Assembly (NCBI GenBank): GCA_046717125.1
Contig: JBKJVQ010000171.1
Span: 1-29,612, forward strand
Length of the DNA stretch: 29,612 bases
Direction: 5' to 3'
Origin: JBKJVQ01 sp046717125
Lineage (GTDB): Bacteria > Pseudomonadota > Alphaproteobacteria > Rhizobiales > Methyloligellaceae
Made by a program: the position numbers and the translations under genes. Every line of letters begins with the position of its first letter. Position 1 is the stretch's first letter. The notes beneath the pieces are model-generated. The model was not told the origin of the DNA and made no database searches. It was given only the letters and a program-made list of their open reading frames with translations. Below are positions 16,268 to 24,310 of the stretch, piece after piece.

Positions 16268-16318
16268 GAGCATGATGCCGAAAAGTGTGAAGCGGTTTCG
16301 GACGACATCATCATGCTC
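16268..16318. repeat. Dispersed Rhizobiales-type palindromic repeat
   Basis: A 51-bp element with inverted ends GAGCATGAT (16268-16276) and ATCATGCTC (16310-16318). The interior reads CCGAAAAGTGTGAAGCGG, which I recognise from many Rhizobiales intergenic regions. Diverged or partial relatives appear near 8886-8920 and 29288-29325. It ends just upstream of the intact caspase gene. Recognition of the family is from memory and was not searched. Confidence 0.7.
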
Positions 16319-16332
16319 AAACCCTTGAACCG

Positions 16333-16373
16333 ATCACGTTCATGACTTCGGACCAATCCGAAGTCATCGTGAT
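16333..16373. repeat. Long inverted repeat abutting a stop codon
   Basis: Eleven perfect pairs, ATGACTTCGGA (16342-16352) and TCCGAAGTCAT (16357-16367), enclose a CCAA loop and are extended by ATCACG (16333-16338) and CGTGAT (16368-16373) with a 3-base bulge. The stem ends directly at the stop codon of the diheme cytochrome gene. On the transcribed minus strand no U-run follows, so it looks more like an mRNA 3'-end stabiliser or a repeat element than an intrinsic terminator. Confidence 0.75.
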
Positions 16374-17384
16374 CTAGTAGTCGTCCCCACCCGACGACTC
16401 TTCTTTGCCGGCTTTCTCGTCTTTTTCGGACTTTTTCTGCACGACGCTGGGATGCGGCGGGAGCGATTTGAGGTAGGCGGCGATTGCGCTGCGGTCCTCC
16501 GGCGTCAGTTTGGCCATGTTCTCCTGCACCTTCACCATGTTGCCGCCGACGAAGTCGCTGTCATCTTCTCCCGGCTCGGGCGGCATCTCGCCGGTTTCAA
16601 GAAACCAGACAATATCGTCCTGGGTCCAGTCGCCGATCCCCTGTTCGTGGGGCGTGATGTTGGGAATCGAACCTTTTCCTTCGGGACTTGGAGCCCCGGC
16701 GAAAGACCGCGACTGATCGATGCCGCCGATCAGATTGCGCGGCGAGTGGCATTCGCTGCAATGGCCCGGCGCATTCACAAGGTATGCGCCGCGCGCGACA
16801 ATATCCGATTGCGCCGGCTTTCGTTCGATCGGCGTCTGATCGAGATAGAGCAGCTTCCACAGCCCCAGGCCGCGACGGACGTTGAACGGGAACGGCACGT
16901 CGTGCGCAGGCACGTCGGATTTCACGGGCTGCAAAGTATCTAGATAGGCCTTCAGATCGAGAAGGTCCTCCATCTTCATGTGCGCGTAGGATGTGTAGGG
17001 AAAGGCCGGAAAATAATGCTCGCCGCTCGGCGAGACGCCGCGCGTCATGGCGTTGACGAAGTCGGCGTTGCTCCAGCCGCCAATGCCCTTTTCCTTGTCC
17101 GGGGAAATGTTCGGCACATAAAACGCGCCGAACGGCGTCCTCAGGCAATGGCCGCCGCCGAGCAGCAGTCGGTCCTTCGATTTCTTGTCGTCGCATTTGT
17201 CCGACGCCGGCGACGCATGGCAGGACGAGCACCCGCCCGCGATGAACACATACTCACCGTTCTTGAGATTGGGCGTGTGTTGCGGCAGCGCCGCCGCATC
17301 GACCGTCGCAGGCGTCGTCAAGACGTAGAACGCCACGCCCCCGACGACAGCCAGAAGGACCAACACCCAAAGAAACCGACGCAT
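16374..17384 (-). CDS. Diheme c-type cytochrome
   Basis: This 336-aa protein has an N-terminal hydrophobic segment (about 4-24) that is either a membrane anchor or signal peptide. Two heme c motifs are present, C-S-S-C-H at 52-56 and C-S-E-C-H at 209-213, with candidate axial methionines after each (for example M136 in Y-A-H-M). The layout, with F-G-x-F-Y-V-P-N-I-S-P-D and G-I-G-x-W after the first heme, matches the cytochrome c subunits of membrane dehydrogenases such as alcohol or gluconate dehydrogenase, where they pass electrons to the respiratory chain. No dehydrogenase subunit is next to it. The C-terminus is a charged Lys/Glu tail. ATG 17384 follows GGGGAAGG. It lies between a class II cytochrome and the caspase pair. 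Confidence 0.9.
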   Translation of the reverse strand: MRRFLWVLVLLAVVGGVAFYVLTTPATVDAAALPQHTPNLKNGEYVFIAGGCSSCHASPASDKCDDKKSKDRLLLGGGHCLRTPFGAFYVPNISPDKEKGIGGWSNADFVNAMTRGVSPSGEHYFPAFPYTSYAHMKMEDLLDLKAYLDTLQPVKSDVPAHDVPFPFNVRRGLGLWKLLYLDQTPIERKPAQSDIVARGAYLVNAPGHCSECHSPRNLIGGIDQSRSFAGAPSPEGKGSIPNITPHEQGIGDWTQDDIVWFLETGEMPPEPGEDDSDFVGGNMVKVQENMAKLTPEDRSAIAAYLKSLPPHPSVVQKKSEKDEKAGKEESSGGDDY

Positions 17385-17505
17385 TCACCTTCCCCAAGGA
17401 ACGCACAGTCAATCAAATTGCCCAGACGGACTCCACCAGATCGCCCTAAACCTGACGAGCGGGTCAACTGGATGTTGCCCCGGACCCGTCGCGACCAAGT
17501 ACACG

Positions 17506-17973
17506 CTAGTTTTCCCCTCCTTCTTCCTTCTTTATGCGGAATGACTCGTGACAATTCTTGCAGGTCTTGGTGAGAGAGGCGAACGAAGCCTTGAAGGCTG
17601 CTTCTCCCTTCTCGGCCGCGCCGGCGGCGTTGCCGGCGGCCTCTTTCAGCTTCCCGGCGGCTTCCTTGAACCCCGCCATGTCCTTCCAGATCTTCGGCGA
17701 AGCCTCGCTGTCGGGCACCTTGTCGTTGCCCGAGCCTTCGGGAAACATCGTGATGTATTTGTCCGGAACCGCCTGAATTTTCTTCATGGCGGCGCTTAAA
17801 GCCGCTGCATCATAGGGCTCTTTGCCCCTGACCACGCTGCCCGCGAGCTTCGCGGCCTTGCCGACACCCTTCATCAACTCCTGCCGTTGCTTGACGATAT
17901 CGGCCTGGGCGACAGCGGCGGCGGTTGCAAAGACGCTTGCTGCGCAGGCGAACGCCAAGACCAAACCCTTCAT
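17506..17973 (-). CDS. Class II cytochrome c (cytochrome c556/c'-like)
   Basis: This 155-aa protein has a signal peptide (about 1-23, ending A-V-A-Q-A) and a mostly helical mature part in keeping with the four-helix bundle of cytochromes c' and c556. The single heme motif C-K-N-C-H at 138-142, followed by E-S-F-R, is close to the C-terminus as expected for class II. ATG 17973 is preferred over the upstream in-frame start at 18009 because AGGGGAGG sits 5 bp upstream and the signal peptide then starts properly. Expected role: periplasmic electron carrier or gas/heme sensor-type cytochrome. It precedes the diheme cytochrome gene by 121 bp on the same strand. Confidence 0.9.
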   Translation of the reverse strand: MKGLVLAFACAASVFATAAAVAQADIVKQRQELMKGVGKAAKLAGSVVRGKEPYDAAALSAAMKKIQAVPDKYITMFPEGSGNDKVPDSEASPKIWKDMAGFKEAAGKLKEAAGNAAGAAEKGEAAFKASFASLTKTCKNCHESFRIKKEEGGEN

Positions 17974-18215
17974 GAATTCCTCCCCTGTACTTCCAACTTT
18001 CTGCACCACTCAGATAGCCGGCCGCGAAAGCTCGTAATTTAAGGCTTAGCCACGCGAACAACGCAAGCCGTCTTTATTTGCTGTTCCCCATGTCATACAG
18101 GCTACGCAGCCGCCACGATGGCTCAGGCGAGCACCCCTGGTCAGCCCACAGAGGCTTGATTCGTTCAGCAAGCACTCCGTAGGCTGACTGACTTACCACC
18201 GGGTTGAGCCCGCTA

Positions 18216-21080
18216 TCAATATTCGGCGACGACAATCGAGAGGTCGGGCGCGTGGGACGTCGGGCGCTGCCGGCCTCCGGTCAACTCGAATACCAGGTCT
18301 GTGACATAAGTAATCAGCTCGCGGACGGTTATCTTTCTGTCCGTGTTGGCATCGGCTTTGCCGCCAAGCGCCTCAAGGAGTGCATGCGTGAAGACGCCGT
18401 GGCCGAGTTCGGGGCGCTCCAGAGCGAGGGTTTCAGCATCCGTCGCGGCGACGACAACGATTGAGGCGTCGGCGGCGTCCTTAATCAGGCGCGGATTGAA
18501 CGCGTTTCCGGCGTGGCATGTGTCGACGAGCATGATGCGGCGGCCCCTGCTCTTCTCGATCAGCTCCTGCAGCGCCTCCCACTTGACGACGGTTTTCGAC
18601 TGCCACTTGCCCTTGTCGAAGCGCGCATCCGAGGGAAGGAAAAGGTAGTCAGCGCCGTCGTTCACGCCGTGACCGGCCAGGAACAGAACCACGGTGTCGT
18701 CGGGGCCGGCCTGACGTAGTGCATCGAGCGAGGCGTCGACATTCACCGCGAGCGGTGTCTCGTCGCCCTTCTCTACGAGCAACAGGCGCAGGATGCGTGA
18801 ATATCCGCTGCCGCCACTCTTCTGCATCGCGTCGATGATCGAGCGCGCATCGGCGCCGGCAAAACGAAGGTCCTGATCGAAGAACGAGTAATTGTCGACG
18901 CCGACGGACACGAGGAAGAGAGTCCCGCGACGCTCGACTGAAACAGCCGGCCGGTTCAGGGCGACCTTTCGAACGGTCTGACCAACCGCGTTGGCGGCGC
19001 GGACCTCTAGAACGGCCCCCTCTTGCGGGATGAGCACCACGAGCTCCCTCACCTCGCCGTTCGCGTCGGAAGATATGACGCGACCCGAGACGCGCGACGC
19101 CGCCCGGACGGCTCCAATCGTTACGTCGAAGCTTTCAACGGGGTCGAGATTCGGGGCAATCCGTAAACGGATCGTCATATCGCCGGCCAGCACACGATCG
19201 CCTTCTTGCGGGCTCGTGATCGTGAACTCGAGCGGCTGACGCCGGATGAGTTCCGCAAGGTCGAACTTGTTGCCCCCAGTTTCAGCGGCCGCGCGGCGCG
19301 CGTCGCCGAGGACGAGAGCGCGCGTGACAATGTCCGGCCGGTAGAAATGGCGTTTCAACTGCGCCGCAGTAATGAAGCGCGCAGGCTGGCCCTCGCCACC
19401 GTTCAGCCGCCACCCGACATGGCCGTCGCCTGAGGGAGAGGCGGCGTAATAGCCCTCGTCCGTCCAGATGACCCACGCCCCGTCGCGGCCGGCGAGCAGC
19501 GTGGCAATATTTTCGCCTGTCGCCAGGTTCCAGAGCCGGACCGTCTGGTCGTCGCCGCCCGAGGCGAGCAGCTCGCCGTTCGGCGAAATCGCGACGGACC
19601 AGACGTCGCTTGTGTGGCCGACGAAGGAGCGGAGCTTGCGCCCGTCGAGATCGTACGCGTCCAGCCGGCCATGTCCGCCGCCCGAAACGATGGTCTCCTT
19701 ATTCGGCGCGATGGTGAATGCGTTGTGGACGTAGCCGTCGTCCTGCCCACGCTTGATCGTCGCGCGCACTTGTCCGTCTTCAAAGATGTCGAGCAGATCC
19801 TCGTAGCCGAACTCTCCGCTGGACCGCTTCTTCAACTCGATTCCGCCGCGTTTCTCCGATGCGCGGATCATCCGCGTTTCGCCGGGCAGCGCGCGGGGTT
19901 CGCCGAGCGCTGTGTCCGCTTTCGGCAGCCGCAACGCAGCCGCGAGCGCTCCGCGCGCTCCCGGCGCCGGCTTCTCCTTCCCCCAACCCAGCAGTGTCCC
20001 GTCCGCGGAAAAGCCGACAGACCAGATCGCCCCGCCGATGCCGCGCACGACCCGCAGCGCTTTGGCGTCTGCAATGCTCCACAGATGCAACTCGTTGTCG
20101 TTGCCGCCGGACGTGGCGGCGATCTTGCCTGACGGGTCGATCGCGACTGCCATCACCAGTCCATCGTGACCGCGATAGCGCGCACGAACCTCTCCATCCG
20201 GGATGGAGCGAACGAGAATCTCGAACGGCCTCCGGCCGGACCCGGAAATGAGTTGCCCGCCATCCTGGGAATAGGCGAGGCCCATCACCTCCGGCCCGCT
20301 CGTCGACAGCGCGCCGATAGACGCGCCCGTCTCGCCGTTCCATAGAAGGATCGCCCCATCGAGACCGCCCGAGGCGACGACGCCTTTACGCGGATTGACC
20401 GCCAGCGACACAACCTTGTCGGTATGGCCTTCGAGCTGCGCGATGGGCTTGCCGTCGGGCAGGCTCCAAAGTTTTACGAGATTGTCGTCGCCGCCTGTGA
20501 ACAGCCTGGCGCTATCGTTCGAGAAGCGGACAATGTTCACGTCGCCCTCGTGCGCCTTTTCCATGCGCGCCAGGAGCTTCCGGCTCTTCACGTCCCAGAT
20601 GTTCGCGACATCGTCGGCGCCGCCGGAGGCGAGACGCTTACCGTCGGGGGAAAACGCTACCGAGATGACGACGTCGGTGTGTCCCTTGAAGAGGTGCACG
20701 ATCCGGCCGGACGGGAAATCGTAGAGGCGTATGACGCGCTGGCCCTCGAACGGCAGATTGCCGGCGGCAGCGAGCAACTTGCCGTCGGGAGACATGGCGA
20801 TCGTCAGGATCTTGCCGGGCTCACCGAAATCCATCTCGCCGCGGATCGTATGGCGCAACTTTCCGGTGCTCGCGTCCCAGACCCGAATCGTCTTGTCGTC
20901 ACCAGCGGTGACGATCTCCCTGCCGTCCGGCGTGTAGAGGAGCCCACGCACCATGCCGAGATGGCCGCCAGTGTCGAGTTCGAGAAGCGGCTCTGCCGGT
21001 CCGGCGTTTGCTCCTCTGCAGCCCATCAAAACAAAAAGAGCGGCGGCGATTACACAAGTTCGTGAACGGAAGCGCGACAT
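18216..21080 (-). CDS. WD40-repeat/caspase fusion lipoprotein
   Basis: This 954-aa protein starts with an export signal and a lipobox-like L-M-G-C (Cys21), so outer- or inner-membrane attachment at the periplasmic face is likely. Nine or ten WD40 repeats occupy about 35-530, recognisable by G-H...S-P-D-G-x-x-L-A-S-G-G-x-D...x-L-W units, enough for a beta-propeller plus extra blades. A beta-rich linker follows, then a C-terminal caspase (C14) domain: V-S-V-G-V-D-N-Y, F-L-A-G-H-G-V with His804, and V-D-T-C-H-A-G-N with Cys855, a complete dyad. An EF-hand-like loop runs 910-921 (D-A-N-T-D-R-K-I-T-V-R-E). ATG 21080 is chosen because the signal sequence follows at once and AGGA lies upstream. It is the first gene of the block, opposite the repeat-protein gene at 21283. 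Confidence 0.88.
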   Translation of the reverse strand: MSRFRSRTCVIAAALFVLMGCRGANAGPAEPLLELDTGGHLGMVRGLLYTPDGREIVTAGDDKTIRVWDASTGKLRHTIRGEMDFGEPGKILTIAMSPDGKLLAAAGNLPFEGQRVIRLYDFPSGRIVHLFKGHTDVVISVAFSPDGKRLASGGADDVANIWDVKSRKLLARMEKAHEGDVNIVRFSNDSARLFTGGDDNLVKLWSLPDGKPIAQLEGHTDKVVSLAVNPRKGVVASGGLDGAILLWNGETGASIGALSTSGPEVMGLAYSQDGGQLISGSGRRPFEILVRSIPDGEVRARYRGHDGLVMAVAIDPSGKIAATSGGNDNELHLWSIADAKALRVVRGIGGAIWSVGFSADGTLLGWGKEKPAPGARGALAAALRLPKADTALGEPRALPGETRMIRASEKRGGIELKKRSSGEFGYEDLLDIFEDGQVRATIKRGQDDGYVHNAFTIAPNKETIVSGGGHGRLDAYDLDGRKLRSFVGHTSDVWSVAISPNGELLASGGDDQTVRLWNLATGENIATLLAGRDGAWVIWTDEGYYAASPSGDGHVGWRLNGGEGQPARFITAAQLKRHFYRPDIVTRALVLGDARRAAAETGGNKFDLAELIRRQPLEFTITSPQEGDRVLAGDMTIRLRIAPNLDPVESFDVTIGAVRAASRVSGRVISSDANGEVRELVVLIPQEGAVLEVRAANAVGQTVRKVALNRPAVSVERRGTLFLVSVGVDNYSFFDQDLRFAGADARSIIDAMQKSGGSGYSRILRLLLVEKGDETPLAVNVDASLDALRQAGPDDTVVLFLAGHGVNDGADYLFLPSDARFDKGKWQSKTVVKWEALQELIEKSRGRRIMLVDTCHAGNAFNPRLIKDAADASIVVVAATDAETLALERPELGHGVFTHALLEALGGKADANTDRKITVRELITYVTDLVFELTGGRQRPTSHAPDLSIVVAEY

Positions 21081-21202
21081 TGGGCGATTTCCTGAACGGG
21101 CGAGCCGTGACGCGATCTTCCAGTGAAATCGCTTGGGCCGCAACTCCAACATTTCCGCCAAAAATCACGCCTTTCAGGGTGAATGATTAATGAACGGCAA
21201 TC

Positions 21203-21223
21203 TCAGACAGGGTTCAGACAGGG
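21203..21223 (+). promoter_or_regulatory. Tandem direct repeat upstream of the exported repeat-protein gene
   Basis: TCAGACAGGG occurs at 21203-21212 and again at 21214-21223, one helical turn apart (11 bp), about 60 bp before the ATG at 21283. Spacing of this kind fits a dimeric regulator bound to one face of the DNA, such as a response regulator. No -10/-35 pair could be assigned with confidence. The same intergenic region also serves the divergent WD40-caspase gene. Confidence 0.45.
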
Positions 21224-21282
21224 GACGCTAGAACTCGCATCACGCCAGACGGATCAGCCGATGGCCCGAAGGAGATCAAGAC

Positions 21283-21948
21283 ATGTTCCCCGTCATTCGC
21301 ACCACGGTTGCCGTTTCCATGATTGGCCTTGGCCTGGTCGCTCTGGCGATGCCTGCGCAGGCGCAAGGTTTCCGCGGCAAGAGCATCGTAGCCTCGAAGG
21401 CCGAGCGCGGCGAAGGCAACTCCCGCTTTCAGCGCTTCAACGCCCCGAAGGCCGAGCGCGAGCAGTCGCGCCAGATCGAAGTCGTGAGCCGCCCAAGCCC
21501 GCGCTTCAATGCCCCCAAGGCCGAGCGGTTCGAGCCTTCGCGGGTTTCGCAGCAGAGGTTCCAGGCCCCGAAGGCCGAGCGTTTCGAGCCCTCGCGGGTT
21601 TCGCAGCAGAGGTTCCAGGCCCCCAAAGCCGAGCGCTTCGAGCGCGACGAAACGGAAATCAGGTTTGCAGAGCGTCCGATCGTGAAGCACGCCAAGTTCT
21701 CCGGCGCGGAACAGTCTTTCATCCGCAAGCAGCCGAAGGCCATCGAGGTCGATGCCCCGGGTGAGGAGATCATCGAGGAGAAGCCGGCCAAGATCGTGAA
21801 GAAGAAGCTGGTCAAGAAGTCCGAGCCGAAGGTCGTTCACATCGACAGCTCCGACGACGAGTACGGCTATTACGACGACTACGGCTACTACACCGACGCC
21901 GGCTACAGCGGCTACGGCCACGGCCACGGCTATAACTCCTGCCAGTAA
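21283..21948 (+). CDS. Exported protein with 18-residue tandem repeats and Tyr/Gly-rich tail
   Basis: This 221-aa protein has a clear signal peptide ending A-M-P-A-Q-A (cleavage after about residue 27). The mature part carries two nearly identical 18-residue repeats (74-91 and 92-109) and the start of a third (from 110), each with the core R-F-x-A-P-K-A-E-R-F-E-P-S-R-V-S-Q-Q. Degenerate A-P-K-A-E-R units precede them. A Lys/Glu-rich middle (I-V-K-K-K-L-V-K-K) and a C-terminal tail rich in Tyr, Gly, Asp and His follow. AAGGAG lies 8 bp before the ATG, and a strong terminator follows. I do not recognise the family. Low complexity, basic repeats and export suggest a wall- or matrix-associated structural protein, but that is inference. 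Confidence 0.85.
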   Translation: MFPVIRTTVAVSMIGLGLVALAMPAQAQGFRGKSIVASKAERGEGNSRFQRFNAPKAEREQSRQIEVVSRPSPRFNAPKAERFEPSRVSQQRFQAPKAERFEPSRVSQQRFQAPKAERFERDETEIRFAERPIVKHAKFSGAEQSFIRKQPKAIEVDAPGEEIIEEKPAKIVKKKLVKKSEPKVVHIDSSDDEYGYYDDYGYYTDAGYSGYGHGHGYNSCQ

Positions 21949-21976
21949 TCCTTCGAACTGGCAGGCTGTTGGGGAG

Positions 21977-22010
21977 AGCCCGGGACCCTTTCGGTCCCGG
22001 GCTTTTTTTT
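21977..22010 (+). terminator. Rho-independent terminator
   Basis: A perfect 11-bp stem, AGCCCGGGACC/GGTCCCGGGCT, with loop CTTTC is followed by an unbroken T-run to 22010. It lies 29 bp after the stop of the exported repeat-protein gene, so that gene is probably monocistronic. Confidence 0.93.
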
Positions 22011-22094
22011 GGGATGCGCCCCTAAGGCCGGCAGCGGGCGGCAACGATTGAGGATCACCGGCGTTGGTCCGACTGAAACATCAGAAGGAATAAG

Positions 22095-22352
22095 ATGAGT
22101 CAGATTTGCTATGCGGCTCTCGTGGCCGCGCTTTTCGTTATCCCGGGAACGTCGTTTGCGCAGGGCAACGATCCCGACGCCGCGGCGCAGTCCGGGGTGC
22201 ACAAGGAAGCCGGCAAGGATGTCGACGTGCGCGTTCATGGCGATGCCAATGCGGGCGCCAATGTGAGCGTCGATGGGAAGACTCAAGCCGAGATCGACGC
22301 CAAAGCAAAGGCCGACGCCGATGCGCAGGCAGGCGACAACAAACCCCAGTAG
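22095..22352 (+). CDS. Small exported hypothetical protein
   Basis: An 85-aa protein with a signal peptide of about 22 residues (ending T-S-F-A before Q-G), leaving a ~63-residue, Asp/Ala/Lys-rich hydrophilic mature part without cysteine. It contains D-V-D-V-R-V-H-G-D-A-N-A-G-A-N-V-S-V-D-G, an alternating beta-like pattern, then a helical Ala/Lys/Asp stretch. AAGGAA precedes the ATG. It has its own transcript start, being downstream of a strong terminator. The family is not recognised. A weak hairpin (GGCGGAG/CTCCGCC, 22386-22407) lies before the convergent pabBC gene. Confidence 0.78.
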   Translation: MSQICYAALVAALFVIPGTSFAQGNDPDAAAQSGVHKEAGKDVDVRVHGDANAGANVSVDGKTQAEIDAKAKADADAQAGDNKPQ

Positions 22353-22418
22353 CGAACCAGAGCCAGTAGGGCCTATCGCAGGGGCGGCGGAGCGACAAGT
22401 CTCCGCCCGCCTTTGCAA

Positions 22419-24266
22419 CTAAGGCGCTGCGTAAACAGGCTCCATACGCTGGGCGGACAGCGCCAGCATGTGCACGGGGCGGTGCGGCGCGGCCCGGATC
22501 AGCCCCCGAACTGAATTTCCCAGCCAGACAGCGTCCGCGTCCGCGAGATCCTGCATGCGCAGGATCGCTTCGCTCGCGCGGCCCGAAGCCAGAAGCTCGG
22601 CGCGCAGCGTGCCGGCGAGAAGACCGCTCGAAATGGGCGGCGTAAGCAGCACGCCGCCGCGCTCCACGAACAGATTGGTGCGGCTCCCCTCCGCAAGCTC
22701 GCCCTGGCGGTTGAGGAACAGCACCTCGTCCGCGCCGGTCAGGGCGCGCTGTCGTTCCCATTCCCGGTCGTAGAACTGCCGCCGCGTCGTCTTGTGATAG
22801 AAGAACGGATCGCTTCGATCGATGCGCATGTCGGAGACGACATAGCGCCAGACCGTCTCGGCGGTGGGCAGGACGATCTCGCTCGCCGTGATTTTCGCCG
22901 CGCCGTCCTCGGACAGAAGCAGCCGCACCATCGCGGCTTCGCCTTCAAGCTTCGCGGTCTTGGTGTGGAGGGTTGCGCGGATCGTACCCTCATCGAAGCG
23001 GAAACCGAAATGCGCCGCCGACGCGGCCAGCCGCTGCATGTGGCGATCGAGCAGATATAGCCCCTCCCCCTTCGTCCAGCGGATCGTCTCGATCAGCTCG
23101 AACGGGTCGCGGCGGCCGGTCAGGAAGCGCGCCTTGAGCAGGCATTCTTCGAACTCGGAATCGGCGCGGCTATCGGCGACGATGCCCGAGCCGATGCCCA
23201 TCTCGCCCTTACCGTCAGCGTCGATCCAGAGCGTCCGGATGGCGACGTTGAACTGCGCGTCACCGTTCGGCGCGATGCGCCCGATCGCGCCGCAATAGAC
23301 GCCGCGCGGCTCGGTCTCCAGCTCGCGGATGATCTCCATGGCGCGGACCTTTGGCGCGCCGGTAATCGAGCCGCAGGGAAAGAGCGCCCGCAATGTATCG
23401 CGCAGGCTAACACCCTCGCGCAGCCGCGCCTCGATGCCCGACGTCATCTGATGGACGGTCCGATAGGTCTCAACCGTGAACAGGTCGGTGACGTGGACCG
23501 TGCCGATCTCCGCGATGCGGCCGAGATCGTTGCGCAGGAGATCGACGATCATGAGATTCTCGGCGCGCTGCTTGTCGTCGGAATGGAGGTCCTGCGTGAG
23601 ACGCACATCCTCGTCCGGCGTGCGCCCGCGCGGCGCGGTGCCCTTCATCGGCCGGGCGAAGAGGTGGCGTCCATCCCGCCGGAAGAACAGCTCGGGCGAC
23701 ATCGACAGGACGCGGAAATCGTCGGCCCCGATCAGAGCGCCGTATTTCACGCGCTGGCGGGATCGCAGCTCGCGATAGAGCGAGAGCGGATCGCCTTCGA
23801 GGTCGAAGCGGTGCTTGAGGGTGAGGTTGATCTGATAGACATCGCCGGTGGCGATGTAGTCGATGCAGCGGTCGAACCGGTCGACATAGTCGCGGCGTGC
23901 GATCGAGAGTCCCTTGTCGGTCACCGCGTGCGTGCCGGCGATGCGCGCATCGAGCCAGGCCGGCACATCGCGCGATCCGATCGTCTCGGGCGCGGCGAAC
24001 AGCCCCATCCAGATCAGCGGCTGCGTGCGGCCCGGCGGGATCAGTGGCGTGAGCCTGTCCTCGAACAGATAGCCGAGTTCATAGGAGAGGAAGCCAGCCG
24101 CGTGCAGACCCTGCGCGAGGCCAGCGCCGATATCGTCCAGCGCCGCCGCGACCTCGGCCGGCTCGCGCGCGACGACGACGTGCTCCGGCTGCGCGAACAG
24201 CAGGCTGGTCCCTCCCTCGCTCAGGCTGTCATCGAGCAGAACGAAATTCTTTTGGGCGTTCTTCAC
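22419..24266 (-). CDS. pabB: Aminodeoxychorismate synthase component I fused to aminodeoxychorismate lyase (PabB-PabC)
   Basis: This 615-aa bifunctional enzyme makes p-aminobenzoate. Residues ~1-385 are the chorismate-binding part (chorismate plus ammonia to 4-amino-4-deoxychorismate): M-K-G-T at 207-210, E-N-L-M-I-V-D-L-L-R-N-D-L, P-C-G-S-I-T-G-A-P-K at 297-306, and G-I-G-S-G-I-V-A-D-S. Residues ~395-615 are a class IV PLP aminotransferase-fold lyase that splits off pyruvate, with the candidate PLP lysine K492 in H-K-T-T-R and the motif E-G-S-R-T-N-L-F. GTG 24266 is the likely start, with GGAG about 10 bp before it; longer readings would cross the repeat element and enter fhcC. It follows fhcC. 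p-Aminobenzoate feeds both folate and methanopterin cofactors, which makes this position meaningful. The glutaminase PabA is not in the window. Confidence 0.9.
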   Translation of the reverse strand: MKNAQKNFVLLDDSLSEGGTSLLFAQPEHVVVAREPAEVAAALDDIGAGLAQGLHAAGFLSYELGYLFEDRLTPLIPPGRTQPLIWMGLFAAPETIGSRDVPAWLDARIAGTHAVTDKGLSIARRDYVDRFDRCIDYIATGDVYQINLTLKHRFDLEGDPLSLYRELRSRQRVKYGALIGADDFRVLSMSPELFFRRDGRHLFARPMKGTAPRGRTPDEDVRLTQDLHSDDKQRAENLMIVDLLRNDLGRIAEIGTVHVTDLFTVETYRTVHQMTSGIEARLREGVSLRDTLRALFPCGSITGAPKVRAMEIIRELETEPRGVYCGAIGRIAPNGDAQFNVAIRTLWIDADGKGEMGIGSGIVADSRADSEFEECLLKARFLTGRRDPFELIETIRWTKGEGLYLLDRHMQRLAASAAHFGFRFDEGTIRATLHTKTAKLEGEAAMVRLLLSEDGAAKITASEIVLPTAETVWRYVVSDMRIDRSDPFFYHKTTRRQFYDREWERQRALTGADEVLFLNRQGELAEGSRTNLFVERGGVLLTPPISSGLLAGTLRAELLASGRASEAILRMQDLADADAVWLGNSVRGLIRAAPHRPVHMLALSAQRMEPVYAAP

Positions 24267-24310
24267 GTCGTCGGTGCTCCGCCGTCTCGACGCCTCAAAG
24301 ATCCATTGAG

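Noticed and set aside
16333..16373. Intrinsic terminator after the diheme cytochrome gene
   Set aside because: The stem is strong, but no U-run follows on the minus strand; better described as a repeat or 3'-end hairpin.
7178..21080. Stating that the block is a bacterial apoptosome
   Set aside because: Only the component types match; all products appear to be exported and no interaction can be read from sequence, so it is kept as a hypothesis.
21502..21648. CRISPR-like direct repeats
   Set aside because: The repeats are contiguous, in frame, 54 bp long and encode a protein repeat; there are no spacers and no cas genes.
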